A DNA stretch of 64,000 nt from Enterobacter genomosp. O (GCF_001022965.1 NZ_LECZ01000026.1:62001-126000); one strand, 5' to 3'; numbered from the stretch's first letter, positions 38,778-48,650 are shown. Made by a program: numbers and translations. The notes: generated from the sequence alone by a model not told the origin.

Positions 38778-40103
38778 TTAATGGCTTGCGGTCTCGGCGG
38801 CACCGACGGTCGCCTGAGCTTTCTGCTCTTCGTTTTTCATCAGCGTACGCTCATAGGCGCGCAGGAACGGCAGGTACATCAGCGCGGACATCACCATACA
38901 GACCAGGCACATCACCACCGGGCTCAGCGCCCAGTTCGCCGCCCACGAGGCGCCAATCGGTGCAGGGGTGGTCCACGGGGTTAACGATACAACCTGCGCC
39001 AGCCAGCCGAGCTTGGTTGCGCCGTACGCCAGGCAGGCGTTCACCAGCGGAACGAACACGAACGGAATAAACAGCATCGGGTTCATGATGATCGGCGCGC
39101 CGAACAGAATCGGCTCGTTGATGTTAAAGAAGCTTGGCACCACGCCCATTTTGCCGATGGTGCGCAGGTGCGTGACGCGGCTGCGCAGCAGCAGGAACGC
39201 CAGCGGCAGCGTGGAGCCTACGCCGCCAATCAGCAGGTAGTGGTCCCAGAAGCCCTGCAGGTAGACGTGCGGCAGCGCCGCGCCGGCCGCCAGCGCCGCC
39301 TGGTTTGCCGAGAGGTTTGCCATCCAGAACGGGTTCATGATGCCGGTGACGATAAGCGAGCCGTGAATACCGGCAAACCAGAAGATCTGGCACAGCAGCA
39401 CGGAGAGCAGAATCGCCGGCAGCGAGTCAGACGCGGACACCAGCGGCTCCAGCAGATGCATAATCGCCTGCGGGATAATCATGCCGGTCTGCGCTTCGAT
39501 GAACAGGTTCAGCGGGTGCAGCGTGCCGATCACCACCATCACCGGGATCAGGATCTCAAACGAACGCGCCACGCCGGTCGGGACTTCCTTCGGCAGGCGA
39601 ATGGTCACGTTGTTCTGCTTCAGCCACGCGTAAACGCGGGTGGCGTAAATCGCGGTGATCAGCGCGGTAAAGATGCCCTGACCAGAAAGGTACTGCGTGG
39701 AGATCTTACCGTCGGCATACGGCGCGGCGACCAGCAGGAAGGCCATAAAGGCCAGCAGGCCGGACATCACCGGGTCGAGGTTAAACTGACGACCCAGGCT
39801 CGCCCCAATCCCCACCGAAATGAAGAAGGTCATCACGCCCATGCTGAGGTTAAACGGCAGCATCAGCTGCTCGCGGTAGGTTTGGGAGAAATCCAGCCAA
39901 CCGCGGGCGAAGCTGTTGGTGGTATCCGCCGAGAACGGCGGGAAGATGAACACCAGCATAAACGAGCCGATGATCATGAACGGCAGCGCGGCGGTAAAGC
40001 CGTCGCGGATGGCAATCACATACTTTTGCTGACCGAGCTTCGCGGCCAGCGGGGTAATTGACTGCTCAATCACCGCGACCATGGATTGATATAACGAACT
40101 CAT
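38778..40103 (-). CDS. PTS cellobiose-type EIIC permease
   Basis: The protein has 441 residues and about ten membrane segments, of the lactose/cellobiose EIIC family (IAIRDGFTAALPFMIIGS at 27-44; GSLIVTGIMNPFW; NEPILFGAPIIMNP). It translocates the beta-glucoside across the inner membrane. Order in the operon: EIIB, EIIC, GH1, EIIA, porin. Confidence 0.92.
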   Translation of the reverse strand: MSSLYQSMVAVIEQSITPLAAKLGQQKYVIAIRDGFTAALPFMIIGSFMLVFIFPPFSADTTNSFARGWLDFSQTYREQLMLPFNLSMGVMTFFISVGIGASLGRQFNLDPVMSGLLAFMAFLLVAAPYADGKISTQYLSGQGIFTALITAIYATRVYAWLKQNNVTIRLPKEVPTGVARSFEILIPVMVVIGTLHPLNLFIEAQTGMIIPQAIMHLLEPLVSASDSLPAILLSVLLCQIFWFAGIHGSLIVTGIMNPFWMANLSANQAALAAGAALPHVYLQGFWDHYLLIGGVGSTLPLAFLLLRSRVTHLRTIGKMGVVPSFFNINEPILFGAPIIMNPMLFIPFVFVPLVNACLAYGATKLGWLAQVVSLTPWTTPAPIGASWAANWALSPVVMCLVCMVMSALMYLPFLRAYERTLMKNEEQKAQATVGAAETASH

Positions 40104-40114
40104 GTGAACACCTT

Positions 40115-40429
40115 TTAGTGTGCCGCTTCGATGAGCGACAGAGCATAGTCCAGTACTTTATCGCCACGCTGCATGCCGTAGTCCATCATGTCGATGGGCT
40201 GTACCGGAATGCCTTGCGTCGCCGCCTTGTCTGAGAGTGTCTTTAACATGTATTTCACCTGCGGTCCGAGAAGGACAACCTGATATTGCGGAAACTGCGT
40301 ATCAAATTCGGAAACGCCGTACGCATCAATCTTCACCGGCAAACCACGTTCTTTCGCGACATCGACCATTTTGCTGACCAGCAGGCTGGTGGACATCCCT
40401 GCAGAGCAGCACAGCATTATCTTGAACAT
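40115..40429 (-). CDS. PTS cellobiose-type EIIB
   Basis: The protein has 104 residues from the ATG at 40429, preceded by GAGGAT; an in-frame TTG at 40435 is less likely. The phosphorylated Cys is at residue 8 in LCCSAGMST. It is the first gene of the operon, downstream of the LacI-type operators. Confidence 0.92.
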   Translation of the reverse strand: MFKIMLCCSAGMSTSLLVSKMVDVAKERGLPVKIDAYGVSEFDTQFPQYQVVLLGPQVKYMLKTLSDKAATQGIPVQPIDMMDYGMQRGDKVLDYALSLIEAAH

Positions 40430-40482
40430 CGACAACCATCCTCTAAATGTAAAAAGTTATTGCGCTGATGATTGGATATCAT

Positions 40483-40500
40483 ATGGAAACCGGTTTCCAT
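40483..40500. promoter_or_regulatory. LacI-type operator before the PTS operon
   Basis: ATGGAAACCGGTTTCCAT is an 18-bp perfect palindrome with the central CG typical of LacI/GalR operators. It lies 54 bases upstream of the EIIB start in the divergent region. A TGTGA-N6-TCAAG sequence at 40517-40532 is a possible CRP site. Confidence 0.8.
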
Positions 40501-40602
40501 TTATAAAAGACAGAAGTGTGACAACCATCAAGAACCCTGATTTATGAGGCTAATTAACCCGATGTACGTCACAGAATTTGGCTGTTTTGACATCATTTTG
40601 AG

Positions 40603-40637
40603 TGGAAACGGAAAATCGGTTTCCATGGAAAACGGAA
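40603..40637. promoter_or_regulatory. Second operator cluster near the LacI-type gene
   Basis: Half-sites related to GGAAAC/GTTTCC recur: GGAAACGGAAAATC, GGTTTCC and GGAAAACGGAAAC. They lie about 85-120 bases before the regulator gene, allowing looping between two operators and autoregulation. Confidence 0.5.
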
Positions 40638-40722
40638 ACGGATATACTCCGTTCTGGCTATAATGTGAGCCGAAGCGGTCATGGAATTTGCAGGCACGAG
40701 GTAAGCCTGTCAGGGGAAAGAG

Positions 40723-41673
40723 ATGTCGACAATCAATGATGTATCACGTCTTGCCGGGGTGTCTAAAGCCACGGTATCGCGAGTGTTGAGTGGGTCGCGT
40801 GGCGTAAAGGAAGCCAGCCGTCAGGCCGTTCTGAAGGCCGTGGATGAACTTAACTACCGCCCTAATGTGATTGCGCAGTCGCTGCTGAGCCAGTCGACGG
40901 GCTGTATCGGGGTCATTTGCGCCCAGGAAAACATTAACCAGACCACCGGTTATCTCTACGCGCTGGAAAAACAGCTCAGTCAGCATCAAAAACACCTGCT
41001 GCTGCGCTTCGCGCATAGCAAAGCGGAAGTGATGCACGCCCTGGAAGAGCTCTCCTGCGGGCTCTGCGATGACATCCTGGTGATTGGCGCGCGTTTCCCG
41101 CTGGACGTCGATATGGACAACGTTATCCTGGTTGACTGTATGGAGTCTGATAATTCCAACAGCATTCAGTTCGATCACGCCTTTGCCGCCGAAACCGCCT
41201 GTAACTACCTGACCAGCCAGGGGCGTCGCCAGATTGCGCTGATCCACCCGCACGGCAGCGGTTTTGCTGACCAGGTGCTGCTTGGCTACAAACACGCGCT
41301 TGAGAAAAATTTCCTGCCCTTTAATCGCAACCTTGTTTTTATGGACGCCACCTCTTCGTCCGTTGCGCTACAGGAGCTGCTGAATAACGCTAGCACGCTG
41401 AATTTCAACGCGCTGCTGGTGGCGGACGAACAGGAAGCCCAGCGGGTGATCCCGCAGCTGCAGGCGTTTAATAAATCCGTGCCGGACGACATTATGGTCT
41501 TCAGCCTGGCCGGATCGCTGCACCTGCCGGGTATTCCGGTGATCCCGGCGATTGAATATTCAATGGATGCGATGGCGGCGCGTATCGTGAGCTGGCTGAC
41601 GGAGAAAACGCAGATGCTCGGGTCCTACGTTCTGCGCGGGGATTTGATCATTCCGGATGTACGTAAGCGTTAA
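40723..41673 (+). CDS. LacI-family repressor of the beta-glucoside PTS operon
   Basis: The protein has 316 residues. An N-terminal helix-turn-helix (TINDVSRLAGVSKATVSRVLSG) and hinge are followed by a periplasmic-binding-like sensor. It is divergent from the PTS operon, with palindromic operators between them. The inducer is probably a phosphorylated or free beta-glucoside. Confidence 0.9.
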   Translation: MSTINDVSRLAGVSKATVSRVLSGSRGVKEASRQAVLKAVDELNYRPNVIAQSLLSQSTGCIGVICAQENINQTTGYLYALEKQLSQHQKHLLLRFAHSKAEVMHALEELSCGLCDDILVIGARFPLDVDMDNVILVDCMESDNSNSIQFDHAFAAETACNYLTSQGRRQIALIHPHGSGFADQVLLGYKHALEKNFLPFNRNLVFMDATSSSVALQELLNNASTLNFNALLVADEQEAQRVIPQLQAFNKSVPDDIMVFSLAGSLHLPGIPVIPAIEYSMDAMAARIVSWLTEKTQMLGSYVLRGDLIIPDVRKR

Positions 41674-41682
41674 AAATATTGT

Positions 41683-41714
41683 GTAGGCCGGGTAAGGCGC
41701 AGCCGCCACCCGGC
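41683..41714. repeat. REP element between lacI-type gene and yicS
   Basis: GTAGGCCGGGTAAGGCGCAGC / GCCACCCGGC palindrome between convergent genes. Confidence 0.8.
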
Positions 41715-41734
41715 GAGAAGCACGTTTCCAGCCC

Positions 41735-42031
41735 TCAATAATCTTCCATACAATCCACCTGGCCAATCGCGGCCCAGTAGGCGTCCAGGTTGTCGCGCTT
41801 GACGGCGGTAATGGCGTTTTTGATCAGCAGCTGATTGGCCTCGGACGACAAAATCATCTCCTGCCAGGCCTTATCGCTCTGTTTTTTCTGTGGCGTACAG
41901 GTTTTCTTCACATCTCTAAGAACCTGTTGCTTGATCTGAGCCTCTTTCGCCGGGTCGTCCTTTTCCTGAGCATGGACAAACGCAGCGAAGAGCAGACAAA
42001 CCAGCAGGCAGACCAGGTGCGCAGCTTTCAT
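41735..42031 (-). CDS. yicS: YicS family secreted small protein
   Basis: The protein has 98 residues from the ATG at 42031, which follows AAGGGGG; a longer frame to 42124 has no support. It has a signal peptide (about 1-21, VHAQ), then a charged helical domain with two Cys (KKTCTPQ; QVDCMEDY), as in E. coli YicS. The function is unknown; it is probably periplasmic. yicS and nlpA are neighbours in E. coli but are separated here by the efflux operon. Confidence 0.8.
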   Translation of the reverse strand: MKAAHLVCLLVCLLFAAFVHAQEKDDPAKEAQIKQQVLRDVKKTCTPQKKQSDKAWQEMILSSEANQLLIKNAITAVKRDNLDAYWAAIGQVDCMEDY

Positions 42032-42150
42032 CGAAACCCCCTTTAAGAGACACATGCTTCCCATGAAATATATCGTTACATTCAGTGTAGCGACGCCAGC
42101 CGAAAGTATGAATTTTCTCTTCACCGCGTTTCAGGATTGGCCCGCAAGCG

Positions 42151-43515
42151 CTACTGAATACCGCCCCCGAGCGACTGCCACAGGGTGATGCGGTTTTCCA
42201 GGTCGGTTTGTTGTAACGCGATTAGCGACGACTGCGCCGACCACAGCGACCGCTGCGCGGTCAGTACCGTCAGATAATCCCCCGCGCCTGCCTGATAGCT
42301 GCGCGTTGCCACATCCAGCGTTTTTTGCTCGGCCGCCACGTATTCTCGCTGGGCATCCAGCTGCTCGCTGAGCGTTTCACGGCGCGCCAGCGCGTCGGCC
42401 ACGTCCTTAAACGCGCTCTGGATGGCTTTTTCGTAGGTCGCAATTAACCCTTTTTTCTCGGCTTCTGCATAGCGCAGCTGCGCCAGATTGTTGCCACCGC
42501 TAAACAGCGGCAGGGTGATGGACGGCGCAAACGACCAGACCTTCATCCCGTGGCTGAACAGGGACGACAGCGAATCGCTGCCGACGCCCGCGCTGGCGGT
42601 GAGCGAGATGGTCGGGAAGAAATTGGCGCGCGCCGCGCCGATGTTGGCGTTGGCGCTCAGCAGGTTATGCTCGGCTTCCTGAATGTCCGGGCGACGCAGC
42701 AGCGCGCTGGAGCTGACGCCCGCCGGGATCAGCGTGATGGCGTTATCGCTCAGGCTCTCCAGCGTGCCCGGCAGCAGGTTGTCCGGCACCGTATCGCCCG
42801 CCAGCAGATTAAGAGCGTTTTTGTCCTGCATCACCTGCGTCTGGTAGCTCGCCACGCTGGCGCGCGCCTGCTGGTAAACCGCCATCGCAGAGCTGACGTC
42901 CGTAGCCGCCGCCACGCCGACCTCACGCTGGCGCTTCACAATCTTGAGCGAGTTCGCCGCGCTCTCCATCGTCGATTTCGCCAGCGCCAGGTTGCTGTTA
43001 TCCGCCGCCAGCGTCACCCAGGCGGTGGTCAGCTCGCTGACCATCGTCAGGCGCGTGTTCTGCGCGGTGAATTCGCTGGCAAGCCAGGTTTCACGCGCGG
43101 CGCGGGAGAGGCTCTGGTTGCGGCCAAACAGATCCAGCTCGAAGCTGGAGACCGCGCCGTTGGCCTCATCGCTTGTCGCGACGCCGCTTGCCAGCGTGCG
43201 GCTGCGAGTGTGGCTCAGCTCGGCGTCTACCGTCGGGAACAGGGACGAGCGCGTTTCACCGTACTGGGCGCGGGCGGCGTCGATATCCGCAATCGCTTTT
43301 TGCACGTCGCGGTTGCTGTTAAGCGCCATCGTCACCACGCTTTTCAGGCGCGAGTCGTTCATTACCTGCTGCCACTGGCTCACCACGGCGGTGGCTTCGC
43401 CGTGCGCGCCGGGTAAGGTTGCCGGGACGGGGGCGTCCGGGCGCTGATACGTTGGGTCTAACGACACGCAGCCCGCGCTCAGCAGCGCTAACGTTAATAC
43501 GGTTACACGAAACAT
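42151..43515 (-). CDS. eefC: RND efflux outer-membrane lipoprotein (EefC type)
   Basis: The protein has 454 residues. The lipobox LLSAGC puts the lipidated Cys at residue 16. Two OEP repeats form the TolC-like barrel and coiled coil (NodT/OprM family). It is the outer-membrane channel of the tripartite pump. The start codon touches the stop of the RND gene, so the three genes are an operon. The symbol follows the Enterobacter/Klebsiella eefABC system and is assigned by gene order and type. Confidence 0.82.
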   Translation of the reverse strand: MFRVTVLTLALLSAGCVSLDPTYQRPDAPVPATLPGAHGEATAVVSQWQQVMNDSRLKSVVTMALNSNRDVQKAIADIDAARAQYGETRSSLFPTVDAELSHTRSRTLASGVATSDEANGAVSSFELDLFGRNQSLSRAARETWLASEFTAQNTRLTMVSELTTAWVTLAADNSNLALAKSTMESAANSLKIVKRQREVGVAAATDVSSAMAVYQQARASVASYQTQVMQDKNALNLLAGDTVPDNLLPGTLESLSDNAITLIPAGVSSSALLRRPDIQEAEHNLLSANANIGAARANFFPTISLTASAGVGSDSLSSLFSHGMKVWSFAPSITLPLFSGGNNLAQLRYAEAEKKGLIATYEKAIQSAFKDVADALARRETLSEQLDAQREYVAAEQKTLDVATRSYQAGAGDYLTVLTAQRSLWSAQSSLIALQQTDLENRITLWQSLGGGIQ

Positions 43516-46500
43516 TATGACCTCCGGTTGGAGTGCTTACCGGAGAACAGACGTTTCACCAGTACAAAGAATAAGGGGACGAAGAAGATCGCCAGCAGCG
43601 TGGCGGCGAGCGTTCCTCCGATAATGCCGGTACCGATCGCCACGCGGCTGTTAGCACCTGCCCCGGTGGCGATTGCCAGCGGCGTCACGCCTGCGATAAA
43701 CGCCAGCGAGGTCATGATGATGGGGCGCAGACGCGTCTGAGCGGCACGCAGCGCGGCGCGCGTCAGGGAATAGCCTTCGGCGACTTTTGCCTCGGCAAAT
43801 TCAACAATCAAAATGGCGTTCTTCGACGACAGGCCGATGGTGGTCAGCAGCGCCACCTGGAAGTAGACATCGTTGCTCAGGCCGCGCAGGGAGGCGGCAA
43901 GCGCCGCACCCAGCACCCCAAGCGGGATCACCAGAATGACGGAAATCGGCACCGACCAGCTCTCATACAGCGCCGCCAGACACAGGAACACCACCAGGAT
44001 CGAGAGGGCATAGAGGCTCATCGCCTGACCGCTCGCCAGTTTTTCCTGCAACGACAAACCGCTCCACGCCCAGGTGCTGCCGGACGGCAGGTTATTCGCC
44101 AGCTGCTCCATTGTGCTCATCGCCGTACCGGAGCTGGCGCCGCTGGCGTTCTCGCCCTGAATTTCATACGCCGCCGAGCCGTTATAGCGCACCAGGCTTT
44201 CCGGGCCGTACTCCCAGCGGGTGGTGGCGAAGGCGGAGAACGGCGTCATGGTGCTGTCGCTGCCGCGCACATACCATTTGTTGAGATCGGACGGCACGGC
44301 GCGAGCGTCGCTGTCGCCCTGGATGTAGACCTTCTTCACGCGACCGCGATCGATAAAGTCGTTCACGTAGGTGCCGCCCCAGGCGCTGGAGAGGGTGTCG
44401 GTGACGTCGCTCAGGGTGAGCCCCAGCGACACTGCTTTGTTGTTATCGATATCCACCTGAAGCTGCGGCATCTGCGGCAGATCGTTGGCGCGCACCGCGT
44501 GCAGCGAGGCATCCTGGTTAGCTTTGCCAATCAGCTGATTACGCAACTTCAGCAGCGCGTCGCGGTCGGTGCCGCCGCTGGCCATCAGCTCAAAGGTAAA
44601 ACCGTTGCTCTGGCCCAGGCCGTCCACCGCCGGCGGTGTCATGGCGAAGATGGTGGCATCGCGTATGGTGCTCAGCTCCTGCGTGGCGCGCAGGGCAATG
44701 GCCTGCGCGGTATTCTCATCGCCTTTACGCTCTGACCAGTTTTTCAGGGAGACAAACGCCATCCCGGCGTTCTGGCCGCTGCCGCTAAAGCTGAAACCCT
44801 CAATGGTGAAGATAACGTTGGTGTTGGCTTTCTCTTTGGTGAGGAACCACTCGCGCACCTGGCGGCTGACTTCGGCGGTACGTACCGTCGTCGCGCCGGC
44901 TGGCAGGGTGTACTGCACCATGATTTCGCCCTGGTCTTCCGTTGGCAGGAAGCTGCCCGGCAGCTTAAGCATGGCGAAGCCCATCGCACCACAGAGCAGG
45001 GCGTAGATGACCAGCATGCCGCCGGAGCGGCGCAGGGCCCGCAGCACCTTGTTCTGATAGCCATGCTCGGTCCTGCTGTAGAAGCGGTTAAACGCGCCGA
45101 AGAAGCCCTTTTTGTGCGGAGCCGTGTGGCTCAGAATGGAGCCGCAGAGCGCCGGCGTCAGGGTCAACGCCACCACCACGGAGAGGAACATCGCCGAAAT
45201 GATGGTGACCGAGAACTGACGGTAAATCACCCCGGTGGAGCCGCCGAAGAAGGCCATCGGCAGGAATACCGCAGAGAGCACCAGCGCAATGGCGATCAGC
45301 GCACCGGAGATTTCGCCCATCGATTTTTCGGTGGCTTCGCGGGCGGGCAGGCCTTCGTCGCGCATAATACGCTCAACGTTTTCCACCACCACGATGGCGT
45401 CATCCACCAAAAGCCCAATCGCCAGCACCATCGCAAACAGCGTCAGGGTGTTAATGGAATAGCCGAACAGCGCCAGCACGCCGAAGGTGCCCAGCAGAAC
45501 AACAGGTACCGCCAGCGCTGGGATCAGCGTCGCGCGGATGTTTTGCAGGAACAGGTACATCACCACCACCACGAGGATAATGGCTTCGAACAGGGTCTGA
45601 ATCACGTCCTCAACCGAGATCTTGATGAACTCGGTGCTGTCTTTCGGGTAGGCCACGTCGTAGCCTTCCGGCATCGACTTTTTGAACTCAGCAATCTTGT
45701 CTTTTACCGCCGTCGCGGTGTTGAGCGCGTTCGCACCCGGTGAGAGCATGACCGCCATACCCGCCGCCGGGTGGCCGTTCAGCTTCGCGGTGGCGGTGTA
45801 ATCTTCGCTGCCCATCTCCACGCGGGCGACGTCGCTGATGTGCACGACCGCGCCGCTGGACTGGCTCTTCACGATGATGTTTTTAAACTGATCCACCGTC
45901 TGCAGGCGCGACTGGGCGCGCACGGTCGCGGTCAGCTGCTGGGCGTTCGACGAGGGCAGTGCGCCGATTTTACCGGCGGAAACCTGCACGTTCTGGGCCT
46001 CGATCGCGCTCTGCACGTCGGACGGCATCAGCGAGTAAGAGGCCAGCTTCGCCGGGTCGAGCCAGATGCGCATCGCGTATTCCGCCCCGAACACCTGCAG
46101 GCTGCCGACGCCTTCCACGCGCGCCAGCGGGTCCTGCATATTACTCACCAGCCAGTCGGCAATATCCGAGCTGCTGGCGGTGTCGGTTTTATCGTACACG
46201 CCCATGATCAGCAGGAAGTTGCTCTGCGATTTCTCGACGGTGATCCCGGTCTGCTGCACCTCGGTGGGCAGGCGTGATTCCGCCTGCTGGACTTTGTTCT
46301 GCACCTGCACCTGAGCGGTGTCCGGGTCGGTTCCCTGCTCGAAGGTGACGTTGATGCTTACCGACCCGTCCGAGCTGCTGGTGGAGGTGAAGTAGAGCAG
46401 GTTATCCAGCCCGGTGAGCTGCTGCTCGATCACCTGCGTCACGCTGTTTTCCAGCGTCTGCGCGGAGGCACCGGTATAGGTGGCGGAGATTTTGATCGAC

Positions 46501-46625
46501 GGCGGCGCGACGTCCGGGTACTGCGCGACGGGCAGCGAGCGGATGGCCAGCATCCCGGCGAGCATGATAAGAATGGCGATCACCCAGGCAAACACCGGGC
46601 GACGCACGAAGAAGCGGGAAAACAT
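43515..46625 (-). CDS. eefB: RND multidrug efflux pump (EefB/AcrB type)
   Basis: The protein has 1036 residues and is an HAE1-family inner-membrane RND pump: MFSRFFVRRPVFAWVIAI start, the first periplasmic loop (SYTGASAQTLENSVT-like), the helix-4 proton-relay Asp pair (GLLVDDAIVVVENVERIM) and PSSFLP-like loop. Length and layout match AcrB. It exports drugs with the EefA adaptor and EefC channel. Confidence 0.9.
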   Translation of the reverse strand: MFSRFFVRRPVFAWVIAILIMLAGMLAIRSLPVAQYPDVAPPSIKISATYTGASAQTLENSVTQVIEQQLTGLDNLLYFTSTSSSDGSVSINVTFEQGTDPDTAQVQVQNKVQQAESRLPTEVQQTGITVEKSQSNFLLIMGVYDKTDTASSSDIADWLVSNMQDPLARVEGVGSLQVFGAEYAMRIWLDPAKLASYSLMPSDVQSAIEAQNVQVSAGKIGALPSSNAQQLTATVRAQSRLQTVDQFKNIIVKSQSSGAVVHISDVARVEMGSEDYTATAKLNGHPAAGMAVMLSPGANALNTATAVKDKIAEFKKSMPEGYDVAYPKDSTEFIKISVEDVIQTLFEAIILVVVVMYLFLQNIRATLIPALAVPVVLLGTFGVLALFGYSINTLTLFAMVLAIGLLVDDAIVVVENVERIMRDEGLPAREATEKSMGEISGALIAIALVLSAVFLPMAFFGGSTGVIYRQFSVTIISAMFLSVVVALTLTPALCGSILSHTAPHKKGFFGAFNRFYSRTEHGYQNKVLRALRRSGGMLVIYALLCGAMGFAMLKLPGSFLPTEDQGEIMVQYTLPAGATTVRTAEVSRQVREWFLTKEKANTNVIFTIEGFSFSGSGQNAGMAFVSLKNWSERKGDENTAQAIALRATQELSTIRDATIFAMTPPAVDGLGQSNGFTFELMASGGTDRDALLKLRNQLIGKANQDASLHAVRANDLPQMPQLQVDIDNNKAVSLGLTLSDVTDTLSSAWGGTYVNDFIDRGRVKKVYIQGDSDARAVPSDLNKWYVRGSDSTMTPFSAFATTRWEYGPESLVRYNGSAAYEIQGENASGASSGTAMSTMEQLANNLPSGSTWAWSGLSLQEKLASGQAMSLYALSILVVFLCLAALYESWSVPISVILVIPLGVLGAALAASLRGLSNDVYFQVALLTTIGLSSKNAILIVEFAEAKVAEGYSLTRAALRAAQTRLRPIIMTSLAFIAGVTPLAIATGAGANSRVAIGTGIIGGTLAATLLAIFFVPLFFVLVKRLFSGKHSNRRS

Positions 46626-47746
46626 CAGGCGTTCCCTCCGCTGGTTTTCATCTCTTCGGCTTTCACTTCCTGCCCGGCGGTGACTTTGTCAGTGCCTTCC
46701 ACAATCAGCTTATCGCCCGCTTTCAGGCCGCTCAGCACCAGCCATTTGTCGCCGTAGGTGTCGCCCGTCTCCAGCTGACGCTGCTCGACCTTATTGCTGG
46801 CGTTCACCACCAGCGCGGTAGCGGTGCCTTTGGCGTCGCGGGTGATGCCCTGCTGCGGTGCCAGGATCGCGTCGTTCATGATGCCTTCATCCACTCTGGC
46901 GCGGACAAACATGCCGGGCAGAAGCTGATGCTGCGGGTTCGGGAAGACGGCGCGCAGCGTGACGGAGCCGGTCGATTCATCGACCGCGACTTCGGTTAAT
47001 GCCAGGCGGCCTTTTTCACCGTAGGTGCTGCCGTCTTCGAGAATTAACGACACGCTTAGCGTATCGCTATTCGCGGCAAGGGTTTGCTTACGTAACCGCA
47101 GCAGATCGGCGCTGGAACGGGTTAAATCAACGTACATTTGGTCGAGCCCGCGAATGGTGGCGAGCGCGGTGTCCTGCTGGGCGGTCACCAGCGCGCCGGG
47201 GGTGACGGAGGAGATGCCGATGCGTCCGGCAATCGGTGCGGTCACGGTGGTCCAGTTGAGGTTAATGCGCGCGCTCTCCTGCGCGGCCTTCTTTGATTCG
47301 ACGCTGGCCTTGTCCTGTGAACAGGTGGATTTTGCGTCTTCCGCATCCTGGCGCGACACGCCGTCATCTTTCACCAGCTGCGCATAGCGCCGGGCCTTCT
47401 GGCAATCGGCCTCGACCAGCGCCTGAGCCTGCTTTAGCGCCGCGGCGGCTTCATCAAACGCGGCGCGGTAGCTGGAGGGATCGATTTGATACAGCGCCTG
47501 TCCGGCTTTCACCGTATCGCCTTCGGTGAAGAGCCGCTTCTGGATAATGCCGCCCACCTGCGGGCGCACTTCGGCGCTCATCGTGGCGGTGGTGCGGCCA
47601 GTCAGTTCACTGACGACGGAAACCGGCTGGCTCATGAGCGTGACAATCCCCACTTCCGGAAGGGGATGCTGGGGAGCAGATGTTTGCGCATTATCGCACC
47701 CTGTCAGGAGGAATAATGCTGCGATGGAGGTTGTTATGGTTTTCAT
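46625..47746 (-). CDS. eefA: RND periplasmic adaptor (EefA type)
   Basis: The protein has 373 residues and is a membrane-fusion protein with a lipobox (LLTGC, about residue 16), lipoyl/biotinyl hairpin domain (VRPQVGGIIQKRLFTEGDTVKAG) and beta-barrel. It links EefB to EefC. It is the first gene of the operon, 148 bases downstream of the TetR gene. Confidence 0.87.
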   Translation of the reverse strand: MKTITTSIAALFLLTGCDNAQTSAPQHPLPEVGIVTLMSQPVSVVSELTGRTTATMSAEVRPQVGGIIQKRLFTEGDTVKAGQALYQIDPSSYRAAFDEAAAALKQAQALVEADCQKARRYAQLVKDDGVSRQDAEDAKSTCSQDKASVESKKAAQESARINLNWTTVTAPIAGRIGISSVTPGALVTAQQDTALATIRGLDQMYVDLTRSSADLLRLRKQTLAANSDTLSVSLILEDGSTYGEKGRLALTEVAVDESTGSVTLRAVFPNPQHQLLPGMFVRARVDEGIMNDAILAPQQGITRDAKGTATALVVNASNKVEQRQLETGDTYGDKWLVLSGLKAGDKLIVEGTDKVTAGQEVKAEEMKTSGGNA

Positions 47747-47858
47747 AATCTTTTTCCAGGGTGAACGATGCCTGCCCTGTTAATGGCTTAACGGGGAGGA
47801 GGGCTAATTAAAGGCACAGCGATACCGCATCTCTGGCTGAGCCAGAAATGTAAAAATG

Positions 47859-47875
47859 GGGAATGACTTATTCCC
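47859..47875. promoter_or_regulatory. Inverted repeat upstream of eefA
   Basis: GGGAAT-GACTT-ATTCCC, between the regulator stop and the adaptor start, could be an operator. A CTGGCT-G-AGCCAG hairpin lies just before it at about 47833-47845. Confidence 0.3.
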
Positions 47876-47894
47876 GCTAATTATTCATATGCGA

Positions 47895-48464
47895 TTACTT
47901 CGCACTGAAAAGCATATTTAAAATATCCTGATAAATGGGCTCTAATTTTTCTGAGGGTACTTTTAATGGCGTAAGTCGACGGTAAATGGTGCCTTCAATC
48001 ATCACGGCGGTAATCTCCACGCAGCAGCGAATATGCTCATCGCTCAGGTGGGGAAACTGTTTTTTCAGGTGCGCACAGGCGTTGGCGAACATACGTGATT
48101 CGGCTTCTATCAGCATGGCGGCAACCTGAGGATTACGCGTGGCCTCGGCGGACATTTCGAGCATCAGCGCATCGTCATCTTCGTTGAGCGTCTGTCGCCA
48201 GGCGAGGGCCTGCGGCATCCCCTCCACCAGCGTTTTGCCCTGCATCTCCTCGATGCGCGAGTCGATGATGCGGCGGATCATCTCTTCAATAATCGCGTCT
48301 TTGTTGCTGAAATAACGGTAAATTTGCCCGACGCTGAGCTTCGCCTCGCTGGCGATCTGCGACATGCTGGCAGCATGAAATCCGCTGGCGCGAAAGCAGC
48401 GGCGCGCGGCGGTGACGATCTCGTCCTGGCGCAGTTTTTGTCGTTCTTCCAGCTTTGTGCTCAT
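47895..48464 (-). CDS. eefR: TetR-family regulator (EefR type)
   Basis: The protein has 189 residues. The N-terminal helix-turn-helix (SMSQIASEAKLSVGQIYRYFSNKDAI, about 33-58) is followed by a helical ligand domain. It lies upstream of eefABC on the same strand and probably represses the pump genes and itself. Confidence 0.85.
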   Translation of the reverse strand: MSTKLEERQKLRQDEIVTAARRCFRASGFHAASMSQIASEAKLSVGQIYRYFSNKDAIIEEMIRRIIDSRIEEMQGKTLVEGMPQALAWRQTLNEDDDALMLEMSAEATRNPQVAAMLIEAESRMFANACAHLKKQFPHLSDEHIRCCVEITAVMIEGTIYRRLTPLKVPSEKLEPIYQDILNMLFSAK

Positions 48465-48484
48465 CGTCGGCTATCGTTTAAAAG

Positions 48485-48502
48485 TGAGAATGATCGTTCT
48501 CA
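48485..48502. promoter_or_regulatory. Candidate TetR-type operator before eefR
   Basis: TGAGAATGATCGTTCTCA is a near-perfect 18-bp palindrome (one mismatched pair), 21 bases before the eefR start. Confidence 0.55.
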
Positions 48503-48650
48503 TTATACGTTTTGGGTGCCTTTTGGAAAGGCTTTTTTTATTTACATATTGAATGAATATTTCCTCGTTTAAACAATGGAGGAAATAAGGAGTTTTTATG
48601 AAGGTTAAGCTGTGAGATATTCAGATTGCGTGGAAAATAAGGAGAGAAAT

